Part shown: one piece after another, positions 47,535-58,736 of the stretch
Layout of the letters: each line of letters begins with the position of its first letter
Numbering within the stretch: the stretch's first letter is position 1
From: Knoxdaviesia capensis
Lineage: Eukaryota > Ascomycota > Sordariomycetes > Microascales > Gondwanamycetaceae
NCBI GenBank assembly: GCA_001510575.1
Contig: LNGK01000008.1
Location: forward strand, 4,908,981 to 4,972,980
Length of the DNA: 64,000 bases
Direction: 5' to 3'
The notes under the pieces: model-generated
Databases searched by the model: none
The model's input: only the letters and a program-made list of their open reading frames with translations
Told to the model about the DNA's origin: nothing
Position numbers and translations under genes: made by a program

Positions 47535-48019
47535 AATCTTTCCGATGGAGTCCCGATAACGAGGGGGAGGAGGGGGAGGACTTTGAGCCTACGTGGGATA
47601 GATATGGGGTTGAATGTATTTTCATGATTGATGAGACTAGTTTCTAAGAGTGAGATTATGCGTTTCTTGGATTCGGTACCGATGGGAGTTGATTATCAAA
47701 CTGGTGATGGGAGCTAGTTGGGCAATATTGAGGGAAGTTGTTTGATTCTCGTTTGCACACGAACGAGGCAATTTAGAGAGTCTTCATTAAACAGTTCAAG
47801 GATCCTCCCCAACATTGACATTGGGGCGAGATACGAAAAGGTGAACCCTAACCCTATGTACCATAACCCTAATAATCATCCACTATCATCACTCCGCGGA
47901 TTACATTGAGCAAAGAAGCTTTCATGATGGACGAACCGTGATAGTCAATTCAAGCGCTTATTTCACATATTCCTCAACATACTAATCGTAAATCTCATTA
48001 CACCCCTTCAAGCAACACG

Positions 48020-51000
48020 TCACGACCGTATCCCCCACTCGTCATCGGCAGACATCGTCTCAACCATGAGTTGTCGAGCAAGAGAATCCATGCCTCCACC
48101 AACATCCATGGGATCAAACGACAGTGCATCCAGCGGCATCATCAAGTCCATCGGCATCGCAAACGGCGGAAACGTCCCCCGCGGTGACGAGTGGCTTGGA
48201 AGGCCGATCCCTATTGACGATGCCGTGACGGGAGGATGGTGGTGGAAGAGATACACCGAAGCCGAGTCCAACGCTGGAGATAGCAGTGAGGAAGACTGGA
48301 CGGTATCTTTATCCGATGCGGTGTCATTGCCACGGGATGCCGATCGCGTGTCGGCAGCCGGTCCCGATGACAAAAAGCCCCCGCTACCGCCGGCCATGTC
48401 ATTGACCATAGCTGAGAACTCATCCTGATTAGGGTTCCCCACAGGGCCAAACAGGGCATCCGATGGCCGCGTTTGTGCCGGTGGTTGGGGTGTAGAGGCT
48501 GTAGCGGTCGACCGCGCATCCTCCGTAGTTGCCGTACTACCAGCCCCCGGGGCCTTGAGCGCGGCGTGGATCCCAGGCCGCAAGTTCTGAATCACTCGCC
48601 GCGGGGTGTCCCCAGATTCCTCTATTGACTCGAGAACCGCCTGCTTGATTACCTCGAATACGTCACAGTACTTTCGCGAGCCCAACCACCGCTCGGCGAT
48701 GATATACATCACGATGCTGCAGGCGTTCAGGGCATTGTTCGTGGCGATGTTGAAGATATCGCGGGGAGAGGCCCAGGTGCAGTAGAGGAGAGTGAGTCCT
48801 GGAGTCCGCATTAGTACTCTGAAGGTGTATGGATGTAGATTTGTCCTGAACGGTAGACGTACCAGCCATAAACACGGAGTGCAGTGCCATTACCGAGAAG
48901 CCGACGGGCCCATTGGACAATAGCTTCTTGTAGATCCGGCAGATACTCGCACAAGCGTCTGCACAAAGACGTAGAAGCCCGATATCGGTTTTGTCGGGTG
49001 ACATAACCACAGGGAACAATAGAAACCGGACACACTTATAGTAATAAACCATCTGCAGGCATGAGGCGAAGTTAATATGCAGAACTTAAACAACCACCGT
49101 GAACAAGGGAAGTACTTACATAGTTGTAATATCCATCCGGACACATGGCTCCGTAGTTGGGCAGACTCTGTGCATCCCGGGGCATTGCTGCCTTCCACTC
49201 ATCCAATTTGGCTAGAAACGCCTCGATCTCAACCGTCGCATCTCCAAGGGGGCGATCAACACGGTATACCGCGTGTTGGATATACGACTCCAGCATCCGG
49301 AGGCGGCAGATATAGATAAAACCGGTCATCGAAGTGGAGGTTTCGGCGGCCTTGAGTCCCGGCCCCCGAGTACAGACCTCGTGCTGTTTCGCGGCGATCA
49401 ACTCCTCGTCTTCAGTAGTTTCGTCGACATCGACAGGAAGCTGAGAGGCGTCAGAAGAGAGCATGTACTGATATGATGACAGACCTACGAGAACTTACCT
49501 CGACATCGATATCCCGGTCAGACACCGCAAATGGTCTCCCAAGAATACTCGACACCTGCCGATCCAGACAGTAACACGTCCAGAACACGCGTTTTCGGAG
49601 TTCTCGTAGCAGTGGTGGGAGTCTGACTGGACTCCGGCGGTGAAGGCCAAGTTCCAAGCATTGTCGCATAGCAAAACCAACATACGTCCATGTACCGGGT
49701 CCTCGTGGAGAGCGTAAATTGTAGATGGCAAGGAGCAACAGGAACTGAACGCATTTGAGCCCTTGGTAGCTGATGATGATTTTGTCGAGGTTTTCCATGG
49801 CGCGGTCGAAGTGTTGCTCAGAAAGAAAGTTGCCTCGTTCGCCGGTGGTTTCGAAGAAGCGACCGGCGATGGCGTATATTAAGTGTAGGACAGATATACT
49901 GATGCGAGACAAAGTGTTAGATGCGTCCTGATGTTGTGAGGCGCTAATGATATAAACCACTTACTCGTATATATCAGTGAGATTCTCTCGTTCCTCATGT
50001 AACTTCCTCACATACGGAGTATGCAGTACTGGCCACCGGGGCGTGATGAAGAACACATACTCCCGCACAAGTGCATCCGCAGTCTGTTTCGGCATATTCA
50101 CAAAAGCCGGACTGGTGTCCCCATCGCCCATGGGGACACCGGCCCCACATTCGGGATTGACGCCACTTGCAGTGCTCAACGATCGGCCTTGGGGAGCTAG
50201 CGGTGGGCCTGAACTGACGGATTTGGGACTGAGTTCGTCCCACTCTGTGGCGGCTGCTGCTTTGTTCGACGCCTCTGACACCGAGATGCTGACGACATTT
50301 TGATACTGGATCATCGAGCGGATGATGTGGCCGATTGTTATGCGTGAAGACGGGCCAATGAACTGGCCGAGTGAGGTCACCGACAGGTCTCGGACCATTG
50401 AGACCACAGAGCCAATCGCAGTCGCTGTGGCTGCACTTTGAGGATGTTGCACAGATGGAATCTCGGCCGGATTGAGACACTCGGGACTGCGCCCGTGGAT
50501 GCTGTTGCTTGATGTCTCCCCGCCCTTACACCCACCAACATCGGTGCCTGCTACACTGCTCGCATCCCGTAGACTAGCGAGACAGGAGGCTGCATCGACG
50601 ACAGCACCAGCGGCGGTTATAGTTGGGGATGTTGGCGTGCCCGCACTGCCTGGGCGGGCTTTCGGACTGAGACTTGGACTATGGAGACGTATGGCCCGGT
50701 CAATCGTCGTCGGAGTATCGGCAGGCTCGGGCCCGGTTCGACGGCGGAAGCGGCTAGCCGCGGCGGCTTCTGCAGCAGCAACAGCTGCGGTCGCCACGAT
50801 TCTGCTGGAGTGTGAATGTGTGATGGACGATGGACACGGCGATGGCGGATCCACCAGTCCCGTAGCGTGCGGCTTCTCCGACGCGCCGGCGGTGGTTTGG
50901 GCAGCTCCGCCTGCAGCAGCATTGGCGGCGGAGACACTATTCACGGCGACAGCCGCGGCCGTGTCTCCGTCGCTCGAATCTCGCCAGACCATATGCTCAA

Positions 51001-51356
51001 GTTCACGGAGGCGCTGCTGCATGGCTTTGATAGATTGGTCCTGCGGCGGTTGGCCGCGCATGCGCGGAGGGAGCACATATTTACACTCAACCTGGAACGA
51101 GTCGCAGTTTGAGCATGGGTGTCGGCCGTCACATCTGTAGAAAGGAGAGTGAGATGTTGGCTTTTTGAGTTCTTCGCTTATTTCGGCATTCACGTTGCTT
51201 TGGGTAGCACGAGTTGGAATCCAAACTTATCTGCTTCCTAAACTTGCAGCGTTGACATGCGATGGCCACGCGAGGCCGTTTTGCTGGCCGGCTGGTGGCG
51301 CCTTCGGGGGCGGAGAGTCGCCGGGCCGTTCCGGGGTCTTCGCTGGATTCACTCAT
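48020..51356 (-). CDS. Zn2Cys6 transcription factor (fungal-specific TF domain), with an AT-AC intron
   Basis: Six exons on the minus strand: 51,356-51,231, 51,136-49,965, 49,898-49,499, 49,440-49,120, 49,052-48,863, 48,798-48,020; product 995 aa. Introns 2-5 are ordinary (58-67 bp, GTAAGT/GTACGT...CAG). Intron 1 (51,230-51,137, 94 bp) has no usable GT donor; only ATAAGT...CTAC removal keeps the frame and gives C-Q-R-C-K-F-R-K-Q-R-C-D-G-R-H-P-C-S-N-C-D-S-F-Q-V-E-C (written residue by residue; spacing C-X2-C-X6-C-X5-C-X2-C-X6-C, ~34-60). A coiled-coil-like linker follows (M-Q-Q-R-L-R-E-L-E-H-M). Residues ~390-640 form the fungal TF domain (F-F-I-T-P-R-W-P-V-L-H; R-K-R-V-F-W-T-C-Y-C-L-D-R; G-R-P-F-A-V-S-D-R-D-I-D-V-E-L-P). 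The middle is Ala/Ser-rich. It is the only regulator in the cluster and probably controls it. Confidence 0.88.
51137..51230 (-). other. Non-canonical AT-AC intron in the zinc-cluster codons
   Basis: The minus strand reads AAG CAG | ATAAGT...TTTCTAC | AGA TGT GAC. No GT or GC donor near the end of exon 1 yields a zinc cluster with correct spacing, while the AT-AC pair gives K-Q-R-C-D-G in phase 0 and a total CDS divisible by three. The donor ATAAGT resembles a U2-type site (GTAAGT with G1 to A), not the U12 consensus ATATCC. Confidence 0.65.
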
Positions 51357-52562
51357 TGATTCTGGATTGGGGTTTCCGGCGTTGTGAAGCTGCAATCGGG
51401 GTCTCAAATTTGATCGTGGGATTCCAATCTCAATTTTGCTTGTGATTTCAGATTGAAGAAGGGTGAAGTGGTCTGGAGACAGCCTGAGTTGCTGCGTGGG
51501 GCTGGACGTCGAGCTGCACGAGCCGACTCGGTTATCAGGGCTGAATAGCCAGCAAGATAAGCATTCAGAACAACAGAACTACCAATTGAACTGCTGCACT
51601 TGTAGTCACTGATATCAGTCCATATCAGTTTGGTCTGGCCCCTAATTACCCTAAAACTCTCCATGTGGCGTAGGGCCGGGCATGAAGTTGGAGCTGGGAT
51701 AGCTCAGGTACTTGGTACTAAGATAGGAACACAGGCTCTTAGTTGACTGAGGGGCTGTTTGAACGGCGTGTAAGTTCTCGATACACCTTAACATCCCCTG
51801 GATGTTCCTACTCATGTACCCTGACGCTGGAATGTACTGTATACGCTTGGACGCTATATGTATATTTTGAGTTATCTGTGTTCACTAAATCGCCCTTATC
51901 ATTATGTTGCCTCCTAGACCTGCCTATATTTTTAGACCGAAGATCCATGCACCCCCGTCACAACCGGAGTCTGCAACAACCGACACAATCCCGGCCTTTC
52001 ACCCGTAGTCGCTGCCGACATCGGCGAAACTTGACCCAGCTGTTCCTAGCCGGACATTATAGCTATGCCGAGTTCGAATGTCTGGACGTACCCGTATGAG
52101 GCTCCGACCTACAAGACAGCACCCACTCCAGCGGAAGAGCTCAATGAGCATGCCTCTAAAGTCAACAAGGGCATCCTAGCTTTGGCGATGCTGCTATTAT
52201 CTTCATCGAGGTGACACCTCGTAGAACCCCATAACTGCGGCGTAAAAAACAATGGGCCTGTAATAGTGGAGTGATCATGGCATATAGCAAGTTCTATATT
52301 GAGATGCGAGGCGGAAGAAAGTCCCGTCAACGTGGAGACACTACATACCAGGGGCGGTGAAATCGGCTGGCTTCAAAGATCACCGAAGAAAGAAAATTAT
52401 TCTTCCACCTTCAAATCTAGACCATTTCTCTCATTTAATTCTCATGAACATATTTACTCTACCTTAATTTCTAATATCTTGTCTCTTCGTTCCTTGCTTA
52501 TGCTGTCCTAAACAACAGTCAGGACCGGGGACAGTTGATCCCCAGAATGTACCATAGCACCA
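51357..52562. promoter_or_regulatory. Shared divergent promoter of the regulator and MFS genes
   Basis: 1.2 kb between divergent start codons. HGATAR (GATA-factor) sites: GATAAG at 51,556-51,561 and CTTATC at 51,895-51,900. A 49-codon ATG frame at 52,065-52,214 is visible but shows no domain or splice support. No TCCGTCGGA palindrome was seen here. Confidence 0.45.
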
Positions 52563-54619
52563 ATGTCGATATCTTCACCGCAGGCCGACATGGCCAGGAA
52601 TGACGCCGAACAAGAGCAACAATTAAAGGAAAAAGCCGCTTTTGCCACTGAAGATTCCGACAACAGTTCGGGGTTGGATCCGGCTTCATGCGCGAGTCCG
52701 GTATACAGTATTTTCTCCCACGGCGAGAAGGCCGCGATTGTTGTGCTGGTGGCTTTTGCTGGCCTATACAGGTGAGTGAAGGTTGATATTATGGTGAATT
52801 ATGCCGCTCTCAACTAATTTCTATCTTGACCATACGACTCAAAGCCCACTACCAGCGAATATCTACTTCCCAGCCATACCAGAGATGTCTATCGCCTTCA
52901 ATGAATCCATAGAAGTCATCAACCAGACTGTTACCGCATATCTAGTGATGCAAGGAGTGTGTAAGTGTTGAAGCGACCGATTATACTGACTTATGTCTGA
53001 AATCTGGCCCCGAGACATGCTCTAATCCTCGATCTGCATCAATCGATAGCTCCGATGTTATGGGGCCCTCTCTCCGATCGATACGGCCGTCGACCGGTTT
53101 TCCTTGTTTGCCTGGCTGTTCTCATCGGCTCATCAATAGGCCTGGCGTTATGTCCAACATCTGAGTTTTGGTTGCTGGTTGTTTTGCGGTGTCTACAGGC
53201 CTCAGGATGTGCCAGTACCATTGCACTAGGTATGCTGTACAGCAGAATCTTCCGAATTATGTACCAGAATCATAAACTGATGCAATTTATCGACTTTCAT
53301 TGCACAGGAGCGGGTGTTATTGGAGATATAACTACCCCAGAAGAGCGTGGCGGATACTTTGGCATGTTCAACATTGGACCAATGGTACATACAAAGTCAA
53401 AATGCCTCCCCGACTTGAAGAAATCGAGCGTGAGATTAATTATTTCTCCATTCAACATAGATCGCGCCATGTCTTGGACCGGCCATTGGAGGAGTCACCG
53501 CCGAGCAACTTGGTTGGCGCTGGATCTTCTGGATTCTCGTTATTCTGGCCGCGGCCTGCTTGACTCTAATCGTGGTGTAAGTCGCCATGGCCACCGAGCC
53601 CTTTACCAATTGAATACCATCTAACCCAAGACTGTAAAAAAAGCTTCCTCCCCGAGACAGCCCGAAACATCGTCGGCAATGGCAGCATCCCCGTCTCTCA
53701 TCTCGTTTACAAGCCTGCCCTCCCAATTCTTGGCCGCAGCCGCCACCATACGTCCGGAAGCCGCGCGGCCCCGAAGCCGTATATGAACCCGTTCTTGATC
53801 CTCGGTTACTACGACGTGATGATTGTGCTCCTATTCACCGGGCTTGTGTACGCCGTCTACTACACAGTCACGGCCACCATCGCATCGAGTTTTGCCGTCG
53901 TGTACCCACAACTTTCCGAAACACAGCTTGGTCTTTGCTACCTCCCTATGGGCGGCGGCATGATCATCGGGAGTACTTTCACGGGAAAACTTCTGGACTG
54001 GGAGTACAGACGGCTGAAGGCGGCTATGTCTGAAGAACAACTGGCTGATCCGGTCAAGTTTCCGAAGGAGTATGTTCGGATGCGCACTATCCCGTTCCAT
54101 CTTGCGCTCTATGTGGCGTGTGTATTTGGATGGGGATTTTGCTTGGATTACAAGGCGTCCCTGGCCGTGCCGCTGGTTTTGTCGTTTTTTAGTGAGTCCT
54201 CGCATATCCTGGCTTGTCCAACGACTGGAAATTGAGCGCAATGAACTGACTTGACTGCTTTCTCTCCACAGTTGGATGGATTTCCATTGCCATTCTAAAC
54301 ACGACTATGACTCTGATGATTGATATCCTCCAGTCGAGGAGTTCGGCAGCTACTGCTTGTGTAAGTGGAAACCCATTCAGCCAACCAGTGCCTAGAAGTT
54401 AGTTTTCTGACGCCTTACGACTAGACAAATCTGGTGCGTTGCTGCATGGCAGCTGTCATGGTGGCCGTGATCGATAGAATGGTCTCGGCTATGACAATCA
54501 AGTGGACGTACGTTCTCCTAGGTGGTGTTTGTTGCCTTCTCTTCCCTGTACTGTATGTCCAAATGAAGATTGCACCCAAATGGCGCATTGCGAGAGATAT
54601 AAAGTCGGGGAGTGTATAA
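52563..54619 (+). CDS. MFS transporter, DHA1-type drug/H+ antiporter family
   Basis: Eight exons: 52,563-52,771, 52,845-52,960, 53,050-53,229, 53,308-53,384, 53,461-53,576, 53,644-54,191, 54,272-54,360, 54,425-54,619. All seven introns are GT-AG and 64-89 bp; phases agree and the product is 509 aa, normal for a 12-helix MFS protein in the plasma membrane. The ~50-residue N-terminal tail is charged. S-P-L-P-A-N-I-Y-F-P-A-I-P follows helix 1, as in Qdr/DHA1 proteins. Motif A is W-G-P-L-S-D-R-Y-G-R-R-P (~113-124). Helix 5 has G-P-x-I-G-G (C-L-G-P-A-I-G-G) and W-R-W-I-F-W follows. F-L-P-E-T-A-R marks the central loop. It starts divergently from the Zn2Cys6 gene, suggesting co-regulation. It may export the cluster substrate or a toxic intermediate, or import it; direction cannot be told. 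Confidence 0.9.
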
Positions 54620-54829
54620 ATTTTACATGTTATTTGATAGATTGTCCTTTTCTCCATTTGTACGGCGGCTGGTTTGATTGACATCGACATAGAACTTGAA
54701 AAGTGCTGCATTAGAATTGGCGAGCATCACGCTACTAACTGAACCATCTACTTTCTATCTTGAACTCCATATAGACGGAATTTCATAATGTTGAGTATAA
54801 TGGAATTGAATATATCAAACTATGTCGGA

Positions 54830-55605
54830 TCATCTGCTCCATCCTTGCTTCAAGTGCTCTACAGCCTCCTCCTCGGACACAACATCCGCGTATTTCGCGT
54901 TCATATCAAATAGGTTCGCGCTCTGGATCCTTTCGCTGCGATCACCACAGGCGGATGCCACAACCTGACAGAGAAATCCATCAGTATTTAACGGTCCTAT
55001 ATGAAGATATGCCAGTCAAGATGGTATTGGTTACTTACCATTGGCCGAAAACCGTACTGCATCGTGTCGAGAGCTGACGCTCGCACGCAGCCGCTCGTGC
55101 TCACACCGCACAGCACGACAGTATCAACGCCACGAACGGTCAGATCGGTAAAAAGAGTGGTACCGAAAAACCCACTGGGATACTTCTTCTTTATCACCGG
55201 CTCACCCTCAATGGGGGTCAAGTCCTCATCGACCCAGTCGGCTAGCCCGCGCTGGTGCATCTCGCTGCCGATGCGCCACGCCTCCAGACTCTTGGTCTTC
55301 AAGAAGAACACGCCGGCATCGCGCATCTGCGGATCAGTATATTCGACGGCCGTCCAGATGACTGGGACTCCGCTGGACCGGGCGGCCTGCACCAGACGCT
55401 TTGCGGACGCAGGAACTTCAAGCGCCGGCGGGTAGGCGCTGAGGTCCAGCGGCGAACCCGGGGTCCAGTAGGCCTTGCACATGTCGATGAGGACCAGGGC
55501 CGGTCGGGAGCCCCAACCCATCTTGTTGGAGAAACCGGACGCTGCGTATGAAGCAACATCGGCGGCGTCGGCGGCGGCGGCCCCGGTGTTGGTTGCGTCG
55601 GACAT
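54830..55605 (-). CDS. Isochorismatase-superfamily amidohydrolase, N-carbamoylsarcosine-amidase-like
   Basis: Two exons on the minus strand: 55,605-55,039 and 54,964-54,830; the 74-bp intron has GTAAGT...CTGTCAG; product 233 aa. The family uses an Asp-Lys-Cys triad to cleave carbamoyl or amide C-N bonds. Here the Asp is in V-L-I-D-M-C (~41), the Lys in V-I-K-K-K-Y-P-S-G-F-F-G-T (~135) and the Cys in G-V-S-T-S-G-C-V-R-A-S-A-L-D (~170). The K-K-Y-P-S-x-F-F-G-T and T-S-G-C-V-R blocks, with C-terminal R...A-N-L-F-D-M-N-A-K-Y-A-D-V-V, resemble N-carbamoylsarcosine amidases; maleamate amidases (NicF) are the close alternative. The N-terminal 30 residues are Ala/Asp-rich and probably flexible. Divergent from the monooxygenase gene across about 1 kb. 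Paired with a HyuAB-type enzyme it fits a hydantoin-like route; substrate inferred. Confidence 0.88.
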
Positions 55606-56635
55606 GTTGATGGTGGGCCAAGACGGGATTGCCGGGGGGCTGGATAGCGGAACAGGGGTTGTGTAAGTTCGGAATATACTGTACAGTTGAAAAAGCAGAT
55701 TCAAGGGATCGATACAGTACTGTAACTGTAACTGCGAGTGACAACGGGGGGAGGTTTGCTCGCCTAGAAGTTAAATTCACTGCTTGGAACACCTCAAATA
55801 CCCCCCTAGATTAAGCTCGGTTGCTGAACCAGCGAAACCTCCGGAAGCCGGAGCTCAGAAGTTCAGTCGAATCCCGATAAATCGAACAAGCAGCTTGATC
55901 CCTGTCGATTGAGCGGGATTGCGGGTACGCTAATCTATATTTAGGCTAGCCTTATCACTCTCATGTTTGGTTGCTCTTTCCCTTTGGTGCTTCCGAGGTT
56001 CCGTCGGATCCAAGCTTGCGGTTCCGACTTATCAGACTTTGGGCCGGACCGAGTGTTATTCCATCCATCTGTGCAATATTTCGGAGTTTTGAAGTTGCTG
56101 TTTTTTCCGGGCTTAATGTACCTCCGCTGCTGTAATTCGAGAAATGTTGGGCTTCTGAATGTTAGTCCTTGTGATCGGACAAATCATTGCCATGTTCGGA
56201 TGTGTGAGATGAATCGTAGAATGGCCTCATATCAATGAACGTGTCGTCCGATCTGGCCTGTTTTGAGAATTGTAGACTCGTTCACTATGTACCAGAAACA
56301 CCACTTTGTATTCGTGAACGAGAGGTGTTGTACATTTGGGGACATGGACCAAGTGGTGCCACTCAAGCATATTCAAGATAGCTTAGCCGAGACAGTACTA
56401 CGGCCTTGTAAGGATCCAACATCCCAGAAAACGCCTAATAATCCTGCCCAAGTATACATATAAGAAATAGACGACCGTGTTGTTGGGAGAGAGGTGGACT
56501 AGATTTGGAGACACACAACTACAACGAGTAATCTAACCCTTCTTCAATTTTTCCCACGCCGCACCTCTTCTCTGCATCGCTGGTGTCGGCCCTGCTCATA
56601 TTATTCATTTCTATTCAATACGCGTTACCACTACC
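55606..56635. promoter_or_regulatory. Shared divergent promoter of the amidase and monooxygenase genes
   Basis: About 1 kb between divergent start codons. It holds CTTATC (HGATAR) at 55,951-55,956 and 56,028-56,033, TCCGTCGGA at 56,000-56,008, and a CCGGAAGCCGG element near 55,842. Short ORFs here look like noise. Confidence 0.5.
55995..56010. promoter_or_regulatory. GAGGTTCCGTCGGATC copy (candidate regulator site 3)
   Basis: A 16-bp exact copy of 47,519-47,534 centred on the TCCGTCGGA palindrome, 390 bp from the amidase ATG and 626 bp from the monooxygenase ATG, 18 bp from a CTTATC site. A candidate binding site for the cluster's Zn2Cys6 regulator; inferred. Confidence 0.45.
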
Positions 56636-58409
56636 ATGACTACAGCTACTACTCCCGAGAAGAAGAGGATTTACCTCAACTTCTTCGACCATGGCTGCAC
56701 TGGCTCGCACATGTCCCCCGGTCTGTGGAAGTGAGTATCCCAACAACATATTAGGGTTAAACCCATCCCACCTGTGCTATACTATCACCCCTCCATATCA
56801 GCATCAGTCAACCAAAAGGATAGGTCCATACTAACTTTGTGACTTGCAATATTCACTCAGGGACGAGAATGATAAGGGTACTACCAAGAACACGATCGAG
56901 TACTGGGTGAACCTGGCCAAGCTGGCTGAGCGCGGCAAGATCAGCTTCATCTTCATGGCCGACAGCTACAACACCCACGAGACCTATGGCGGCACTGCCG
57001 CCCACATGCTGCGCGCCGGTGCCCATGTGTCAACCCTCGACCCTGTCACCGTGGTGTCTGCCATGGCCGCCGCCACTACCACAGTTGGCTTCGGTGTGAC
57101 AGCCTCCACGAGCTACCTCACCCCCTTTATCCTGGCCCGGACTATGACCTCTCTCGACCATTTGACTAAGGGCCGTGTGGCCTGGAATATCGTCACTAGC
57201 TGGAGCAAGTCTACCGCCCTCGCCCTGGGTGCTGACGACGTTGTGCCTCACGACGAGCGGTATGCCGTTGCCGAGGAATATATGGACTTGGTTTACAAGC
57301 TGTGGGAAAGCTCGTGGGGCCCTGACTCTGTCAAGTGGGATGCAGAGAAGGGCATGGCCTTCGATCCGGATCAGGTCAAGAGGATTGTTCACAAGGGTAC
57401 GTTAATACTGGATTTCCTCTACCTCCGGATCTCACCGCCCTGAAAGCATATGCTAACCCGGCATCCGAATATAGGCAAGTACCTTCAGGCCACCGCCCTC
57501 GGTCCCATGTTCCCCTCGCCGCAGCGGACGCCGGTGCTTTTCCAAGCCGGCACATCAAAGGCTGGCCGGGCATTCGCCTCAAAGCACGCCGAGGCGGTGT
57601 ACATCGGTGGCCTGGTGCCCGCGCAAACTGGTGCATCGGTGAAGCAGATCCGCGATGAGACTGCCGCCCGTGGACGCGACCCCAAGAAAATCAAGTTTTT
57701 CCTGGGAATCTCATGCATCCTAGGCAAGACGGTGGAGGAGGCCGAGGCCAAGTACGAGAAGGCAAAGAAGTACGCCGATATCGTTGGCGGTTTAGCGCAG
57801 TTCTCGGGATACACTGGTATCGATCTGTCGCGGTTCCCGCTTGACGAGGAATTCAGCCTGACTGGTGCCCCTGGTGACGATGCTGTCCACACGTTCCTAG
57901 AGAACTTTAGCAAGTCTATTGGCGAGAATGGTCCCTGGACGCCGCGCAAGCTTGGTCTCAAGATGGCTCTGGGTGGATTCCACCCGCTGCCTGTGGGTAC
58001 TCCGGAGATGGTGGCCGACGTGTTCGAGAAGTGGATCGATGAGGCCGACATTGACGGTTTCAACATTGCCTACATCAACACCCCTGGTTCTCAGGAGGAT
58101 GTTGTTGACCTGCTTGTGCCTGAGCTGATCAAGCGTGGCCGTATGTGGACTGACTACGATTTCCCGGGCGGTTCTCTCCGCGAGAACATCTACGGTATTA
58201 AGGGGGCCTCCGGACTGCCTGCCGATCACTACGGATCGAAGTTTAAGTACCCCAGCGACTTCGTTGGAGACTCGATGGAGGCTCTACAGAAGGAAGAGGC
58301 TGATAAGGCGGCCGCTGCGCAGAAGGCTGAGGCCGAGGCCGAAAACGAGGCTGAGGTCCCGGCTGCTCCTGTTACTGAGACAGCTATTCCTGTTCAAGTC
58401 AAGGCTTGA
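56636..58409 (+). CDS. FMN-dependent monooxygenase, NtaA/SnaA/DszA family
   Basis: Three exons: 56,636-56,730, 56,861-57,396, 57,475-58,409 (introns 130 and 78 bp, GT-AG; acceptors TCACTCAG and GAATATAG); product 521 aa. Luciferase-like TIM-barrel enzymes of this family use FMNH2 and O2 and normally need a separate flavin reductase, which I do not see in the window. Family marks: I-Y-L-N-F-F-D near the start, F-I-F-M-A-D-S-Y, G-F-G-V-T-A-S-T-S-Y, G-R-V-A-W-N-I-V-T-S-W, H-D-E-R-Y-A-V-A-E-E-Y-M, V-L-F-Q-A-G-T-S-K-A-G-R-x-F-A, and D-G-F-N-I in the C-terminal third. The last ~35 residues are Ala/Glu-rich and look like an appended tail. It may oxygenate a ring or N-alkyl group of the cluster substrate; EDTA/NTA, sulfur-heterocycle and alkyl substrates are known for relatives. 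Confidence 0.92.
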
Positions 58410-58736
58410 GTTGAGATACATAATGTATGCAAATAGACCTGCTTAGTTAAAGTTACATGTTTTGGATCACATGCAAAGGACTTATGGTTATGATCTTCCA
58501 GCATTAATTTGTATTTCGTTCCAAGTTGGTATCGGTGATTTTCTCGAGATATGCCTCATTCGATTTATGCCGAACTTATATAGGATACAGTGGGTCCAAT
58601 TACAGAGACTGATCCTGTAGCAAAAGTCAGTTTTGCCATGAGCAAGTGTACATTGCAGATCACTCTGATTGTTGAAGAGATTGACGTATGAATTGTACTT
58701 GATTTGGTTAAGATACATGATGCTCTCAAAATTGTT
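58410..58736. other. Convergent 3' spacer
   Basis: 327 bp between the stop codons of the monooxygenase (+) and the alpha/beta hydrolase (-). No feature beyond AT-rich 3' sequence. Confidence 0.4.

Larger units (their letters stand above)
46577..48019. other. Spacer upstream of the hydantoinase gene; possible gene remnant
   Basis: 1.4 kb. A GA/GT dinucleotide run lies at 46,686-46,712. The palindrome TCCGTCGGA occurs at 47,036-47,044 and 47,524-47,532, and CTTATC at 47,512-47,517. A protein-like + frame at 47,394-47,647 (R-F-I-E-W-G-S-A-A-R-A-L..C-I-F-M-I-D-E-T-S-F-stop) follows a possible acceptor (TTCTGTAG), but I could not build the rest of a gene. Small CCCTAA-like clusters at ~47,845-47,875 are too few to be telomeric. 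Confidence 0.4.

Noticed and set aside
47840..47876. Telomere-like CCCTAA units
   Set aside because: Only two to three interrupted units; too few for an interstitial telomere.
51137..51230. Zn2Cys6 gene as a pseudogene with a damaged GT donor
   Set aside because: An AT-AC excision gives a perfect zinc cluster and an intact 995-codon frame; all other exons are undamaged.
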